Shown here piece by piece: positions 15,671-24,649 of a stretch of 64,000 bases of DNA. The stretch is from contig NZ_LR594663.1 in the NCBI RefSeq assembly GCF_901827175.1, positions 310,001-374,000 of the forward strand, written 5' to 3'. Positions within the stretch are counted from its first letter, which is position 1, and every line of letters begins with the position of its first letter. The notes below the pieces were generated by a model. The model did no database searches and was not told where the DNA came from. It saw only the letters and a program-made list of their open reading frames with translations. The DNA is from Variovorax sp. RA8. GTDB lineage: Bacteria > Pseudomonadota > Gammaproteobacteria > Burkholderiales > Burkholderiaceae_C. The position numbers and the translations under genes are program-made.

Positions 15671-17740
15671 ATGAGTTACCGACTGGGGATAGACATCGGT
15701 GGAACCTTCACCGATTTCTCTCTCATGAACGAAAGCACGGGCCAGACGCTGATCGCCAAGGTCCCGTCCACGCCCTCGCACCCGAGCAAGGCAGTCCTCC
15801 AGGGCCTGGCCCAGTTCTCCGAGCGCCATGCCGTGCCGCCGTCGGCCGTGGGCTACTTCGTCCACGGCACCACTATCGGCGTGAACACGCTGCTGGAGCG
15901 CAAGGGTGCGCGCACCGGGCTGCTGATCACGCGCGGTTTCCGCGACATCCTGTCGCTGGGCCGCTCCCGGCTGCCGGACATCTTCGACCTGCTGGTCGAG
16001 AAGCCCGCGCCGCTGATACCCCGCCAGCTTGTGCGCACGATCGACGAACGCATGAGCTACCACGGCGAGGTGCTGCGTCCGCTGGACACCGAGCAGGTGC
16101 TTGCCGCCGTCGCGGAACTGGTCGGGCAGGGCGTCGAAGCGCTCGCCATCACCTTTCTCCACTCGTACATGCATCCCGCGCACGAGCGCGCTGCGAAGGA
16201 GGCGATCGCGAAAGCCTATCCGGACCTCTTCGTCTGCGTGTCCTCGGACATCTGGCCGCAGATCCGGGAATACGAGCGCACGCTCATCAGCAGCATCAAC
16301 GCCTTCATCGGCAAGAAGATGAGCAGCTACTTCACCGCGCTTCAGGCGGAGGTGGGCCGCACTGGCCTGTCGAGTACGCTGCTGTCGACAAAGTCGAACG
16401 GCGGCGTGATGACGGCACGCTCGGCACAGGAGTCTCCGGTGGAAACGCTCTCCTCCGGCCCGGCGTCGGGGGCGATCGGCGCGCGCTTCGTCGCGCGGCT
16501 GTCCGGCTTCACGCGACTCATCCCGCTGGACATGGGCGGCACCAGCACCGAGGTCGCGGTGATTGACGAGGAGCTGCGCTACGCGAATGTCTGCCACATC
16601 GGCGACTTCGACATCAGCTTGCCGGCGGTGGACCTGTCCTCCATCGGGGCCGGCGGCGGCTCCATCGCATGGACGGATGCCGCGGGCATTCTCAAGGTTG
16701 GCCCCGAGAGTGCCGGCTCCGAGCCCGGGCCCGCCTGCTACGCACGCGGCGGGACGCGCCCGACCATCACCGATGCCTATGTGACCATGGGGATCGTTGA
16801 CCCGGAACGGTTTCTCGGCGGTGAACTGAAGCTCAGGCCCGACCTGGCGCGGCGTGCCATCGGGGGCGTCGCGCAGGCGCTCGGCATGGAACACGAGGCC
16901 TGTGCCGAGGCGATCCTGCGCGTGGCGACCTCGAACATGTACTCGCAACTTGTGCCGCTGATGGCGCGCAAGGGCGTCGACGTGTCGGAGTTCGCCTTGC
17001 TCTGCTATGGCGGGGCGGGCGCCACGCACGGCTTCCTGCTGGCGCGTGAAGTGGGCATCCAGACCGTCCTGGTGCCGCCGTCCCCCGGCACGCTGTGCGC
17101 GCTGGGCTCGCTCGTGGCCGACGTGAAGAGCGACTTCATCCGCACGGTGCAGGTGATGCTGGACCCGCAGCGCCCCGGCGAAGCTATCGACCGGCTGGCT
17201 ACTACCTTCGAGGAACTCGAGCGGCAGGCGCTGGGCTGGCTCGCGCGCGAGCGCATCAGCGTGGCAGATAAGCACATCCTGCGCAACGCCGATATCCGCT
17301 ATGCGGGGCAGTCCTTCGACGTGAGCGTCGACCTGGGCTCGATCGACCTCGGAGCGGCGGACGCCGCGTCCGCACTGCTTGCCGCGTTCAAGGCCGCCTA
17401 CGCGGCCATCTACGGCGACGCCGATCATGGCTCGGCCATCGAGGTCGTCAACCTGCGCACAACCGCGGTGGGCGTCACGCCCAAGCCGAGCATGCGGACG
17501 GTGCGCGACACAGCGCTGCCGTCCGACCTTCGGGAGCCGCCTGTGCGGGCTCGACGCCGGATCTTCATCGACGGCGCCCACCACGACGCCGCCGTGCTCG
17601 ACCGCAGCGCGCTGACCTGGGGCCACGAGTTCAACGGCCCCGCGGTTGTGGAGCAGTACGACACGACCACCTTCGTGCCCCCCGGCTTCGCATGCCGGGT
17701 GGACGGCTACGGAATGATCATCGGAGAGCTTCGTTCATGA
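15671..17740 (+). CDS. hyuA: Hydantoinase/oxoprolinase subunit A (HyuA type)
   Basis: The ATG follows AGGAG by ten bases. The 689-residue protein opens GIDIGGTFTDFSLMNE, the ATP-binding phosphate-1 motif of this actin-like family, and has HGTTIGVNTLLERKGARTGL, RELGRSRLP-like RSRLPDIFDL, TKSNGGVMT, LSSGPASGAIGA and LDMGGTSTEVAV, then GGAGATHGFLLAREVGI in the C-terminal half. Together with subunit B it hydrolyses a cyclic amide bond at the cost of ATP, as in N-methylhydantoin amidohydrolase and 5-oxoprolinase. It overlaps hyuB by the ATGA tetranucleotide, the mark of an equimolar complex. Acetone-carboxylase-type carboxylases share the fold, but the associated gamma subunit gene is absent here. 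Confidence 0.93.
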   Translation: MSYRLGIDIGGTFTDFSLMNESTGQTLIAKVPSTPSHPSKAVLQGLAQFSERHAVPPSAVGYFVHGTTIGVNTLLERKGARTGLLITRGFRDILSLGRSRLPDIFDLLVEKPAPLIPRQLVRTIDERMSYHGEVLRPLDTEQVLAAVAELVGQGVEALAITFLHSYMHPAHERAAKEAIAKAYPDLFVCVSSDIWPQIREYERTLISSINAFIGKKMSSYFTALQAEVGRTGLSSTLLSTKSNGGVMTARSAQESPVETLSSGPASGAIGARFVARLSGFTRLIPLDMGGTSTEVAVIDEELRYANVCHIGDFDISLPAVDLSSIGAGGGSIAWTDAAGILKVGPESAGSEPGPACYARGGTRPTITDAYVTMGIVDPERFLGGELKLRPDLARRAIGGVAQALGMEHEACAEAILRVATSNMYSQLVPLMARKGVDVSEFALLCYGGAGATHGFLLAREVGIQTVLVPPSPGTLCALGSLVADVKSDFIRTVQVMLDPQRPGEAIDRLATTFEELERQALGWLARERISVADKHILRNADIRYAGQSFDVSVDLGSIDLGAADAASALLAAFKAAYAAIYGDADHGSAIEVVNLRTTAVGVTPKPSMRTVRDTALPSDLREPPVRARRRIFIDGAHHDAAVLDRSALTWGHEFNGPAVVEQYDTTTFVPPGFACRVDGYGMIIGELRS

Positions 17741-19800
17741 ACCAGTTGCAAGACCCTCAGCGTGGGCCGGCCGCCCGGCCCCTGCGCACGGACTCGGTGT
17801 TTGTCGAGATCCTGAACAACCGCCTCAACGGCATCGTCAGCGAGATGGGACACGTCATCCATAAGGCCTCGTTCACACCCTTCATCAAGGAGGCCTGGGA
17901 CTTCGGCGAGGCACTCGTCTCGGTCAACGGCGAGATCTTCAGCTACCCGCGCGACATCGGCGTCGCCTTCATGGTCGCGGCGATGATGGAAGACGCCATT
18001 GCCGCCTTCGACCACTACGAGCCGGGCGACGTGATCATGGCGAATGATCCGTCGACGACAGGTGGGCTGTGCACGCACCTGCCGGACATCCACCTGCTGA
18101 AGCCCTACTTCCACGACGGCGAGCTGGTCTGCTTCACCTGGACCTTCATCCACTCGTCGGACGTGGGCGGCATCGTGCCCGGCAGCATCGCGCTCGCCGC
18201 GAGCGACATCTACCAGGAAGGAATTCGGGTGCCAGCCGTGAAGCTCTGCCGGGCCGGCCAGCTGAACACCGAGGTGATGGATACCTTCCTCGCCAATTGC
18301 CGCATCCCGTATCACAACCGCGGAGACATCCAGGCGATGCTGTCGGCGATGCAGGCCGCGGAGAAGCGGCTGGACGGCACGATCGACAAGTACGGCCTCG
18401 CGGCCTTCCGCGACGGCATCGACGACCTGCTCGACTACGGCGAGGAACGCTCCCGGCAGGTGCTGCGCAAGCTGCCGCGCGGCCGCTACGAGATGACCGA
18501 CTACCTCGAGCTCGACGGCGACAGCCTGCCGCCTGCGCGCATGAAGCTCGCGATCGAGGTCGAGGAGGACGGCCTGCACCTGGACTTCACCGGCTCCGAC
18601 GCGCAGCTGCCCTTCGCGCTCAACTTGCCGACCTTCGGCAAGAACCACCATTTCATCAATGCCGGGGTGTTCAACTTCATCTACGCGGTGGACGGGTCGA
18701 TCCCGATCAACCGCGGCGTGCTGCGGCCCCTGCGCGTGACCATTCCACCCGGCTCGCTGCTCAACCCGGAACCTACCGCGGCCATCGGTGTGCGCTTCGC
18801 CACCGTGGTGCGCGTGATGGAAATGGTGTTCGGCGCACTCTCCCAGGCCACCGACGGCAGCCGGCCAGCGCCGCGCGAGATCGCCGGCCGCATTCCTGCC
18901 GCAGGTGCCGGCATGCTGGGCGTCGCCCTGCTCTCGCTGGTCGATGCCGCATCAGGCGAACTCAAGGTCAACGTGCTGCAGCCGCTGTGGGGCGGCTCGG
19001 GCGCCAGGCCGGTGAAGGACGGCATCGACGGCGCCGACTTCGCAGCCGGCTATCTTCGCAACATCCCGGCCGAGACGAGCGAGGCCGAGATGCCGGTGCT
19101 GGTCGAACGCTACCAGCTCAGCGACAGCCCGCCGGCGCCTGGCCAATGGCGCGGTGGGCTCGGCATCGACATGCAGTTCCAGGTCTTCACCCCCAACGCC
19201 GTGCTCACGGCACGCGGACTGGAGCGCTACGAGTTCCGGCCATGGGGCCGCAAGGGCGGCCGTGCCGGCACGCTGGGCCAGACGACCCTCAATCCCGGCA
19301 GCAACGGCGCGCGCCAGCTTGGCAAGATCGCGAGCCGCCTGGACTTGCAGCCGCACGATGTGGTGCGCATCGTGACGCCGAACGGCGGCGGCTATGGCGA
19401 TCCGCTGGAACGCGATCCGCAGCGGGTGCTGCGCGACGTGCTCGACGGGTTCCTGGACATAACTACGGCGCGCGAGGACTACGGCGTGTGCATCGCAGAC
19501 CAGGAGGTCAATGCCAGTGCAACGGCGGCACTCCGGCGCAGCCGGCGAACGGATGACGAGCCCGAGGAGTTCGACTTCGGCGCCGAGCGCCTGGACTTCG
19601 AGGCCCGCTTTCCGGCCGCATGGCAGGACGAGCTCGAGCGCGAACTGCGCACCGTGCCTGCATCGTTGCGTCAATACTGGAAAGGCCGGGTCTGGCAGCG
19701 CCTGCGAAACGTGCCCCGCGCGGAGCACGCGGGCCTCGGCACGATGAAGGAACTGCTGGCCGAGCTGCGCTCCGAGCTCGGACGGCGCACGATGGGCTGA
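17737..19800 (+). CDS. hyuB: Hydantoinase/oxoprolinase subunit B (HyuB type), long form
   Basis: The start ATG is inside the hyuA stop (ATGA). Hallmarks are EILNNRLNGIVSEMGHVI, the conserved NDP...THLPDI segment (NDPSTTGG, then HLPDIHLLKPYF), CRIPYHNRGDIQAML and the Gly-rich end GGGYGDPLERDP. At 687 residues it is longer than typical B subunits (about 520-600): a C-terminal tail (EFDFGAERLDFEARFPAAW, then WKGRVWQRLRNV) of about 80 residues follows a possible flexible stretch. Such tails occur in acetone- and acetophenone-carboxylase-like relatives, so carboxylation instead of hydrolysis is the main alternative. Metal and substrate site formation with HyuA is known for the family. Confidence 0.92.
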   Translation: MNQLQDPQRGPAARPLRTDSVFVEILNNRLNGIVSEMGHVIHKASFTPFIKEAWDFGEALVSVNGEIFSYPRDIGVAFMVAAMMEDAIAAFDHYEPGDVIMANDPSTTGGLCTHLPDIHLLKPYFHDGELVCFTWTFIHSSDVGGIVPGSIALAASDIYQEGIRVPAVKLCRAGQLNTEVMDTFLANCRIPYHNRGDIQAMLSAMQAAEKRLDGTIDKYGLAAFRDGIDDLLDYGEERSRQVLRKLPRGRYEMTDYLELDGDSLPPARMKLAIEVEEDGLHLDFTGSDAQLPFALNLPTFGKNHHFINAGVFNFIYAVDGSIPINRGVLRPLRVTIPPGSLLNPEPTAAIGVRFATVVRVMEMVFGALSQATDGSRPAPREIAGRIPAAGAGMLGVALLSLVDAASGELKVNVLQPLWGGSGARPVKDGIDGADFAAGYLRNIPAETSEAEMPVLVERYQLSDSPPAPGQWRGGLGIDMQFQVFTPNAVLTARGLERYEFRPWGRKGGRAGTLGQTTLNPGSNGARQLGKIASRLDLQPHDVVRIVTPNGGGYGDPLERDPQRVLRDVLDGFLDITTAREDYGVCIADQEVNASATAALRRSRRTDDEPEEFDFGAERLDFEARFPAAWQDELERELRTVPASLRQYWKGRVWQRLRNVPRAEHAGLGTMKELLAELRSELGRRTMG

Positions 19801-19810
19801 GGCGGGCTTC

Positions 19811-21001
19811 ATGGACCAGCCTGCATCGGCCGCCGCCCTGCACGCACGGCATGCGGTCGACCCCGTGCTTCTGACCCAGGCGCTCGTGCGCTTGAACTCG
19901 GTCAATCCGCCCGGACGCGAGGACGCCTGCGCCCGACTCGTGGGTGAACTGCTCGGCGGGGCCGGCTTCTCGCTGCGCTACGAAAGTCTGTCCGCGGGCC
20001 GAACGAGCCTGGTGGCCACGCTGCGCGCCGCGGAGGCCGGCCAGCCCTGCCTGGCCTTCACCGGCCATCTCGACACGGTGCCCCTGGGCACGGCGCAATG
20101 GAACGTCGACCCTTTCGCTGCGGAGATCCACGGCGACCGGCTCCATGGCCGCGGCGCCTCGGACATGAAGAGCGGGGTGGCGGCCGCGGTCGCGGCGGCC
20201 CTGCGCTGCGCTTCGTGGCTGGGCGACACGGCGGGCGTGGCGTTGATCCTCACGGCTGGCGAGGAAACCGGCTGCGACGGGGCGCGCCACCTCGTGCAGG
20301 CCGGTGCGCTCCCGCAGCGTGTCGGTGCTCTGGTGGTGGGCGAACCCACGTCGAACAGACCACGGCTCGGCCACAAGGGCGCGCTCTGGTTCCATGCCTG
20401 CTCGCATGGCCGCACTGCCCACGCCTCGATGCCTGAACTGGGCGACAACGCCATCTGCAAGATGGCTCGGCTGGTGCTCGAGCTGCAGGACCTCGACCTG
20501 AGCCAGGGCAGCGCCGAAGGGCGGCCCACCCTGAGCGTGGGAACGATCGAGGGCGGCATCAACATCAACTCCGTGCCCGATCGCGCAACGATCGGCATCG
20601 ACATCCGGACCCCGCCGGGCATGGCGCATGAGGCGTTGGCGTCATCGCTGACAAGGCACTTGCACGGACGCGCCACCCTTCGCAGGCTGCTCGACGCACC
20701 CGGCGTGTCCACGGAGCGGCAGCATCCCTGGGTGCAAGAGGTCATGAACCTCGCCGGCCCGGGCAACGGCGGCACGGCAACCGAAGCGCTGCTGGTGCCT
20801 TACTTCACCGACGCCTCCGTGCTCAAGGCGGCCCTGGGTAATGTGCCCACGGTGATCCTCGGCCCCGGCGAACCGCAGATGGCCCACCAGACCGACGAGT
20901 ACGTGCATGTGTCCCGGGTCCGCGAGGCCGCCGAGATCTACGAAGCGCTGATCCGTCGGTGGTGCGGCCGCGCGCAGCAAGCCAGCAATTTCCAAAATTG
21001 A
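19811..21001 (+). CDS. M20-family metallohydrolase (ArgE/DapE/carboxypeptidase G2-like)
   Basis: The 396-residue two-zinc hydrolase shows all family ligands: GHLDTVPLG (His/Asp), GRGASDMKSGVAA (bridging Asp), TAGEETGCDG (Glu-Glu pair, general base and ligand), GEPTSNRP (acidic ligand) and GEPQMAHQTDEYV (terminal His). A dimerisation domain lies between about residues 185 and 300, with HGRTAHASMP. The family cleaves N-acyl, N-carbamoyl or peptide bonds of amino acids. Placed after hyuAB, it is well suited to hydrolyse the N-carbamoyl amino acid made by ring opening, doing the job of HyuC; this is inference. The gene begins 10 bp after hyuB, with GAGGCGG as ribosome-binding site. Confidence 0.9.
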   Translation: MDQPASAAALHARHAVDPVLLTQALVRLNSVNPPGREDACARLVGELLGGAGFSLRYESLSAGRTSLVATLRAAEAGQPCLAFTGHLDTVPLGTAQWNVDPFAAEIHGDRLHGRGASDMKSGVAAAVAAALRCASWLGDTAGVALILTAGEETGCDGARHLVQAGALPQRVGALVVGEPTSNRPRLGHKGALWFHACSHGRTAHASMPELGDNAICKMARLVLELQDLDLSQGSAEGRPTLSVGTIEGGININSVPDRATIGIDIRTPPGMAHEALASSLTRHLHGRATLRRLLDAPGVSTERQHPWVQEVMNLAGPGNGGTATEALLVPYFTDASVLKAALGNVPTVILGPGEPQMAHQTDEYVHVSRVREAAEIYEALIRRWCGRAQQASNFQN

Positions 21002-21014
21002 CTCAGGAGAAATC

Positions 21015-22001
21015 ATGTCCGACGTGAATTCCCGGCGCCGCCTCCTTCTGGGATCGGCCTCGCTCTTTGCACTGTCCGCCTTGTCGTCGCCCGCTAAGTC
21101 GCAGCAGGATTCCCGGGCGATCCGGTTCATCATGCCGTATGCCGCCGGCTCGGGAACAGACACGGCCTTCCGGCCGTATATCGAGAGCTTCGCGCGCCAT
21201 CTCGGGACGCCGGTGTTCATCGACAACCGTGGCGGCGCCAACGGGCTGATCGGCATGGATGCCGCCGCCAAATCGCGCCCGGACGGGCTGACGATGACGC
21301 TGGGCACCGCCTCCACCCTGGTGATCAACCGGTTCCTCTACACGCGCCTGCCCTATGACCCGGTGCGCGACTTCGAACTGGTTGGCACCATGCTCGGCAC
21401 CGCCAACCTGCTGACGGCACGCAAGGAGCTGGAGGTGAACAGCGTCGCGGACCTGGTGGCGCATGCCCGCCGAAATCCGGGGCGGCTCAAGGTCGCGTCA
21501 GGGGGGGTCGGAACGACCGGCCACCTGTCGGCGGCGCTGTTCGACGCGATGGCAGGAACGAGCATGGTGCATGTGCCTTACAAGAGCGGCGCCGATGCCT
21601 TCAAGGACATGGTGAATGGCGACGTCGACCTGCTGTTCGAGAACGTCGCACTCTCCTCGACCCTGGCCAAGGGCGGGCGGGTCAAATTGCTGGCAGTCAC
21701 GAGCAAAGAGCGCGTCGCGGTCCTTCCGGACGTGCCCACGCTGGACGAGTCAGGTCTCAAAGGCTACGAGATCCTCGCCTGGGCCGGCTTCGTCGTCCCG
21801 AAAGGAACGCCGGCGGAGGTCGTGCAGCGCATGAACCAGGCCATGCGCCAAGCCGTTGCAGACGCGGACGTCCGCAAGGCCACGGAGAGCTTCGCCCTGA
21901 TCGCCATGCCCGGCTCGCCGCAGCAGTTCCGGCAGTTGATCGAGACGGAGACGCCGAAGTGGGCCGATCTCGTGAAGCGGACCGGCGCTAAGCTGGATTA
22001 A
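21015..22001 (+). CDS. Bug/TctC-family periplasmic solute-binding protein
   Basis: The 328-residue protein starts MSDVNSRRRLLLGSASLFAL, a signal peptide with a twin-arginine-like RRR stretch ending near SPAKSQQ. The Bug signatures follow: FIMPYAAGSGTDTAFRPY, GTPVFIDNRGGANGLIG (the beta-loop that grips carboxylates), NRFLYTRLPYDPVRDFE, VPYKSGADAFKDM and the C-terminal DLVKRTG block. Bug proteins bind carboxylates or amides for tripartite tricarboxylate transporters; no TctA/TctB membrane genes are near, as is common for the many orphan Bug genes in Burkholderiales. As last gene of the operon it probably delivers the pathway substrate to a shared transporter. Confidence 0.92.
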   Translation: MSDVNSRRRLLLGSASLFALSALSSPAKSQQDSRAIRFIMPYAAGSGTDTAFRPYIESFARHLGTPVFIDNRGGANGLIGMDAAAKSRPDGLTMTLGTASTLVINRFLYTRLPYDPVRDFELVGTMLGTANLLTARKELEVNSVADLVAHARRNPGRLKVASGGVGTTGHLSAALFDAMAGTSMVHVPYKSGADAFKDMVNGDVDLLFENVALSSTLAKGGRVKLLAVTSKERVAVLPDVPTLDESGLKGYEILAWAGFVVPKGTPAEVVQRMNQAMRQAVADADVRKATESFALIAMPGSPQQFRQLIETETPKWADLVKRTGAKLD

Positions 22002-22077
22002 AGCCACGCCCGCGAACTGCACCTTCGCGATCGGAAACGGAATGCAGCGGGAAACGGAAGTCCAGTGTTGGCTGAGT

Positions 22078-22448
22078 TCAGTCCTGACCCCAGCGATGCT
22101 GAGGTAGCAAAGACGAACGGCATTTTGAACACTTCTTTGCAAAGAAGAGGATGCCGGTGCTACCCCTCACGCTGCTGGACGGATGGGCGCCACACTTTGG
22201 GCATCGATAGAGCAGCGCAACGTACAAGAAGAGGGAAAGCAAGCATGTTGCCGCCGCCGCGGCATAGACCAGCTGGACGTCGAATCAGACTTGGGCAAGA
22301 GGTAGATGAAGCCGAAAAACCCTAATCCAGGCAGCAAGGCTATCCAAAGGCCCAGAGCATGCCTTCGTGCGAATCGCTCGGGCACCTCGTCATCTGAAAC
22401 ACTTGGATCGGTCAACCAGCCGACTTTGGCTGCGACCATCTGAGCCAC
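22078..22448 (-). pseudogene. Small two-helix membrane protein with a C-terminal zinc ribbon, frameshifted
   Basis: From the GTG at 22448 the minus strand reads MVAAKVGWLTDPSVSDDEVP, then the helix ALGLWIALLPGLGFFGFIYLLP. Near 22290 that frame turns to junk, while the neighbouring frame continues naturally: DVQLVYAAAAATCLLSLFLY, then YRCPKCGAHP, FFAKKCSKCRSSLL and a stop at 22078. Joined, these give about 120 residues with two membrane helices and a CPKC/CSKC zinc ribbon. One base has been gained or lost at the junction (CCCAAGTCTGATT region). No family name is known. It is a second unrelated-looking case of a zinc ribbon on a small membrane protein in this window. Confidence 0.55.
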
Positions 22449-22551
22449 GGCCCTGTTCGCATCTCAGGGGGCGCCGATTTGCTTTCGCCCCTCTCCCCGC
22501 GGTTTAGACACCGCTGCGAACTCCTGCGAAATGGCCGTGGTTTGCTAAATA

Positions 22552-22649
22552 TACTAACGGCAGCACTTCCTGCCTCCGAAGGGTACCCCATTCACTCGGT
22601 TTTACCAAACCTAGCCCCAGCAAGCAAAACAACCCCGCTGCCGTTAGTA
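22552..22649. repeat. 13-bp perfect inverted repeat upstream of the recombinase gene
   Basis: TACTAACGGCAGC at 22552-22564 recurs inverted as GCTGCCGTTAGTA at 22637-22649, with 72 bp between. The right arm ends 8 bp before the recombinase ATG. Between and beside the arms are GGTTT/AAACC and a CTGCGAA direct repeat (22513-22528). This could be a core-type recombinase binding pair, an operator, or part of a partition or origin region. Confidence 0.75.
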
Positions 22650-22657
22650 CATTTTCT

Positions 22658-23683
22658 ATGCCGTCGCTTTCTCTTTTCGAAGAACCGCCAGCCGCCATCC
22701 ATCGCCTCGCATTCAAGCGATGGCTGCAGCAACAGCGCACAGCTGGATTCCTGCGCCAGCCCTCGTCCATCCAGGTCTACCGGGACATGTGGGGCAGTTT
22801 CGAGAGCTGGTGTCTGGGCCAGTCCCCGGCGGTGACATTGACCTCACTCGATGGACGGGACCTGTCGGCGTTCCAGGCCGCTCGCTTCGGCATGAAAAGC
22901 GCCGACCTGTCGCTCTCTCCGCGCCATGCGCTACGCCTGCTGCGTCTGATCGATCGCGTGCTGCGCCACCATGCCGCCGAGACCGGCGCTGCGGTCAACA
23001 CGGCCGCGAGCGACTGGATCGACGCCCACCCGGAGATCCGCTACGCGGAAGCCGCGCATGCCGATCCCTTGCCGGAATTCCTGTCCGTGGCAGAGGCCAG
23101 GCACCTGATCACCTTCCTGTCGCATGCGCGACCGCGCCAGGGCGCCTCGGAGGCCCGGCGCAACAGCCACGCCGCCTTCACCTGGCAGCAGCTGCGCAAC
23201 CGCAGCGCCGTCGCGCTGCAGCTGGGCGCCGGACTCACCCCGGGGGACGTGCGGCTGCTGCGCCTCGATGCGCCCACCGTGCGCGGCGGCCGCCTGCGCG
23301 AGCGACCGTGGAAGGTGGCTGTGCCTGGCAACGGCAACTCGCCCGCTCGCGAGACGCCGGTCGCACCATGGGCCGGCGAATTGCTGCACCACTGGCTGCA
23401 GGTGCGCGCCGACGCCGGCATCGCCGGCGAATTCCTGTTTCCGTCCACCCGCAGCGGCAAGCCGTGGAGCAAGCAGTCGCAGTACAACGCCGCGCGCGAG
23501 GTCCTCGTGGAAGCAGGCCTGGATAGCACCGAAGGAGGCTCCTTTCGCCTGCGGCACACGTTCGCTCTGCGACAGCTGCGCCGGGGCTCGTCCCCCGCAG
23601 ACGTCGCAAGGTGGCTCGGCGTCGAGATCGAAGCGATGACGAAGTACGAGCGCGTGCTGACGGCACCGGTGGACGTGATCTAG
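22658..23683 (+). CDS. Tyrosine recombinase, plasmid-type XerD/integrase-like
   Basis: The 341-residue protein has an N-terminal SAM-like core-binding domain (about residues 15-125) and a C-terminal catalytic domain. Visible catalytic elements are the first Arg in the GAGLTPGDVRLLRLD region, SFRLRHTFALRQLRRG (the His-x-x-Arg-type block, here with RHT), the helix PADVARWLGVEIEAMTKYERV, and Y334-like Tyr in MTKYERV as likely nucleophile. Such recombinases beside parAB on plasmids resolve multimers; in integrative elements they catalyse excision. The first residue lies only 8 bp after an inverted repeat and there is no clear ribosome-binding site, so control at that repeat is likely. It converges with parB. 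Confidence 0.85.
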   Translation: MPSLSLFEEPPAAIHRLAFKRWLQQQRTAGFLRQPSSIQVYRDMWGSFESWCLGQSPAVTLTSLDGRDLSAFQAARFGMKSADLSLSPRHALRLLRLIDRVLRHHAAETGAAVNTAASDWIDAHPEIRYAEAAHADPLPEFLSVAEARHLITFLSHARPRQGASEARRNSHAAFTWQQLRNRSAVALQLGAGLTPGDVRLLRLDAPTVRGGRLRERPWKVAVPGNGNSPARETPVAPWAGELLHHWLQVRADAGIAGEFLFPSTRSGKPWSKQSQYNAAREVLVEAGLDSTEGGSFRLRHTFALRQLRRGSSPADVARWLGVEIEAMTKYERVLTAPVDVI

Positions 23684-23743
23684 CCGAGCCGGCAACCGCT
23701 GCCTTGCAGAGACGCCGCAGCGGCCTTCTGACCGGCAGCGCTC

Positions 23744-24649
23744 CTAGTCCTCCGATGCCCAGCAGACCGGCCGCAGCTCCATCAGCGGCAGCAGGCGGCA
23801 CGTGCCATCGCCGAACCGGACCTCCCCGACGTCACTGTCGCGCGCCTTGAGCCGCAGCGATCCGCGCCGACCGGCGTGCTCGACGATGAGCACGGTGCGC
23901 CCGCCGCTCGAGACCCTGGCAGGCCCGCTGCCACGCTGCATCCGAGCCTCGCCTGCACGTGCGGACGCGGCGCTGCGGCCCAGCAGCTCGTCGAGCGCGG
24001 CACGGCGCAACGCACCACCGCCGGAAAGCAGTGCTTCCACATCGTCCGGCCGCGAACGGGCCACAGCCACCAGGCGGTACAGCACCCGCATGTCCCCGCC
24101 TATTCTTCCCTCCTCGATCGCCCGCCGAAGCGACGCCGGCGCCTCGACCAGGCTCGCCGCCTCGGTGACGAAGGAGCGCGACTTGCCCAGGCGCCGGGCG
24201 ATCTCCGCACGCGCATGCCCCTCGGCCTCCCGTTCCGCGATGAACGCCGCCAGATCCAACGGCGACATGTCCTCGCGGTGCAGGTTCTCCGCCGCCTGCG
24301 CGAACGGATCGAGACGTTCATCGAGGAAGGCCGGTATCGCACCCAGCCCTGCCAGGCGCGCCGCACGCACCCGGCGCTCCCCGCGGTTGACGATGAACCG
24401 CCCTTCTCGCTTCGTGTCCAGCCTCAGCGACACGGGCTCGAGCACGCCATGCTGGCGAATCGATTCGGCAAGTTCCTCGATGCTGCGCCCCCGCAGCCGG
24501 CGGCGCGGCTGCAAGGGATCGAAGTCGATCCGATGCAATGCCACCTGCATCGGCGAGCCCCCGTTCGCGGCTGACGCGCCTTCCGCCAGCAGGTCCGCCG
24601 CCCTGAACTGCGAGAGCGCACTCAGGTCCAGCTCGGGGCCAGGGGTCAT
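23744..24649 (-). CDS. ParB/KorB-like partition and repressor protein
   Basis: The 301-residue protein has a ParB N-domain (about residues 30-130) with PLQPRRRL, the ParB box NRGERRVRAARLAG and the arginine-patch AENLHREDMSPLDLAAFI, followed by a helix-turn-helix (ARAEIARRLGKSRSFVTE, about 145-165). The end (TVLIVEHAGRRGSLRLKARD, then RLLPLMELRPVC) resembles the SH3-like C-domain of KorB, the partition protein of IncP-type plasmids that also represses transfer and replication promoters. ATG overlaps the parA stop (ATGA). A role as both centromere-binding protein and global repressor of the T4SS operon is likely by analogy. Confidence 0.88.
   Translation of the reverse strand: MTPGPELDLSALSQFRAADLLAEGASAANGGSPMQVALHRIDFDPLQPRRRLRGRSIEELAESIRQHGVLEPVSLRLDTKREGRFIVNRGERRVRAARLAGLGAIPAFLDERLDPFAQAAENLHREDMSPLDLAAFIAEREAEGHARAEIARRLGKSRSFVTEAASLVEAPASLRRAIEEGRIGGDMRVLYRLVAVARSRPDDVEALLSGGGALRRAALDELLGRSAASARAGEARMQRGSGPARVSSGGRTVLIVEHAGRRGSLRLKARDSDVGEVRFGDGTCRLLPLMELRPVCWASED

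Noticed and set aside
15530..17626. Long minus-strand open frame (698 codons) opposite hyuA
   Set aside because: Arg/Gly/Val/His-rich composition with no motifs; antisense shadow of a high-GC gene whose plus-strand product is a textbook HyuA.
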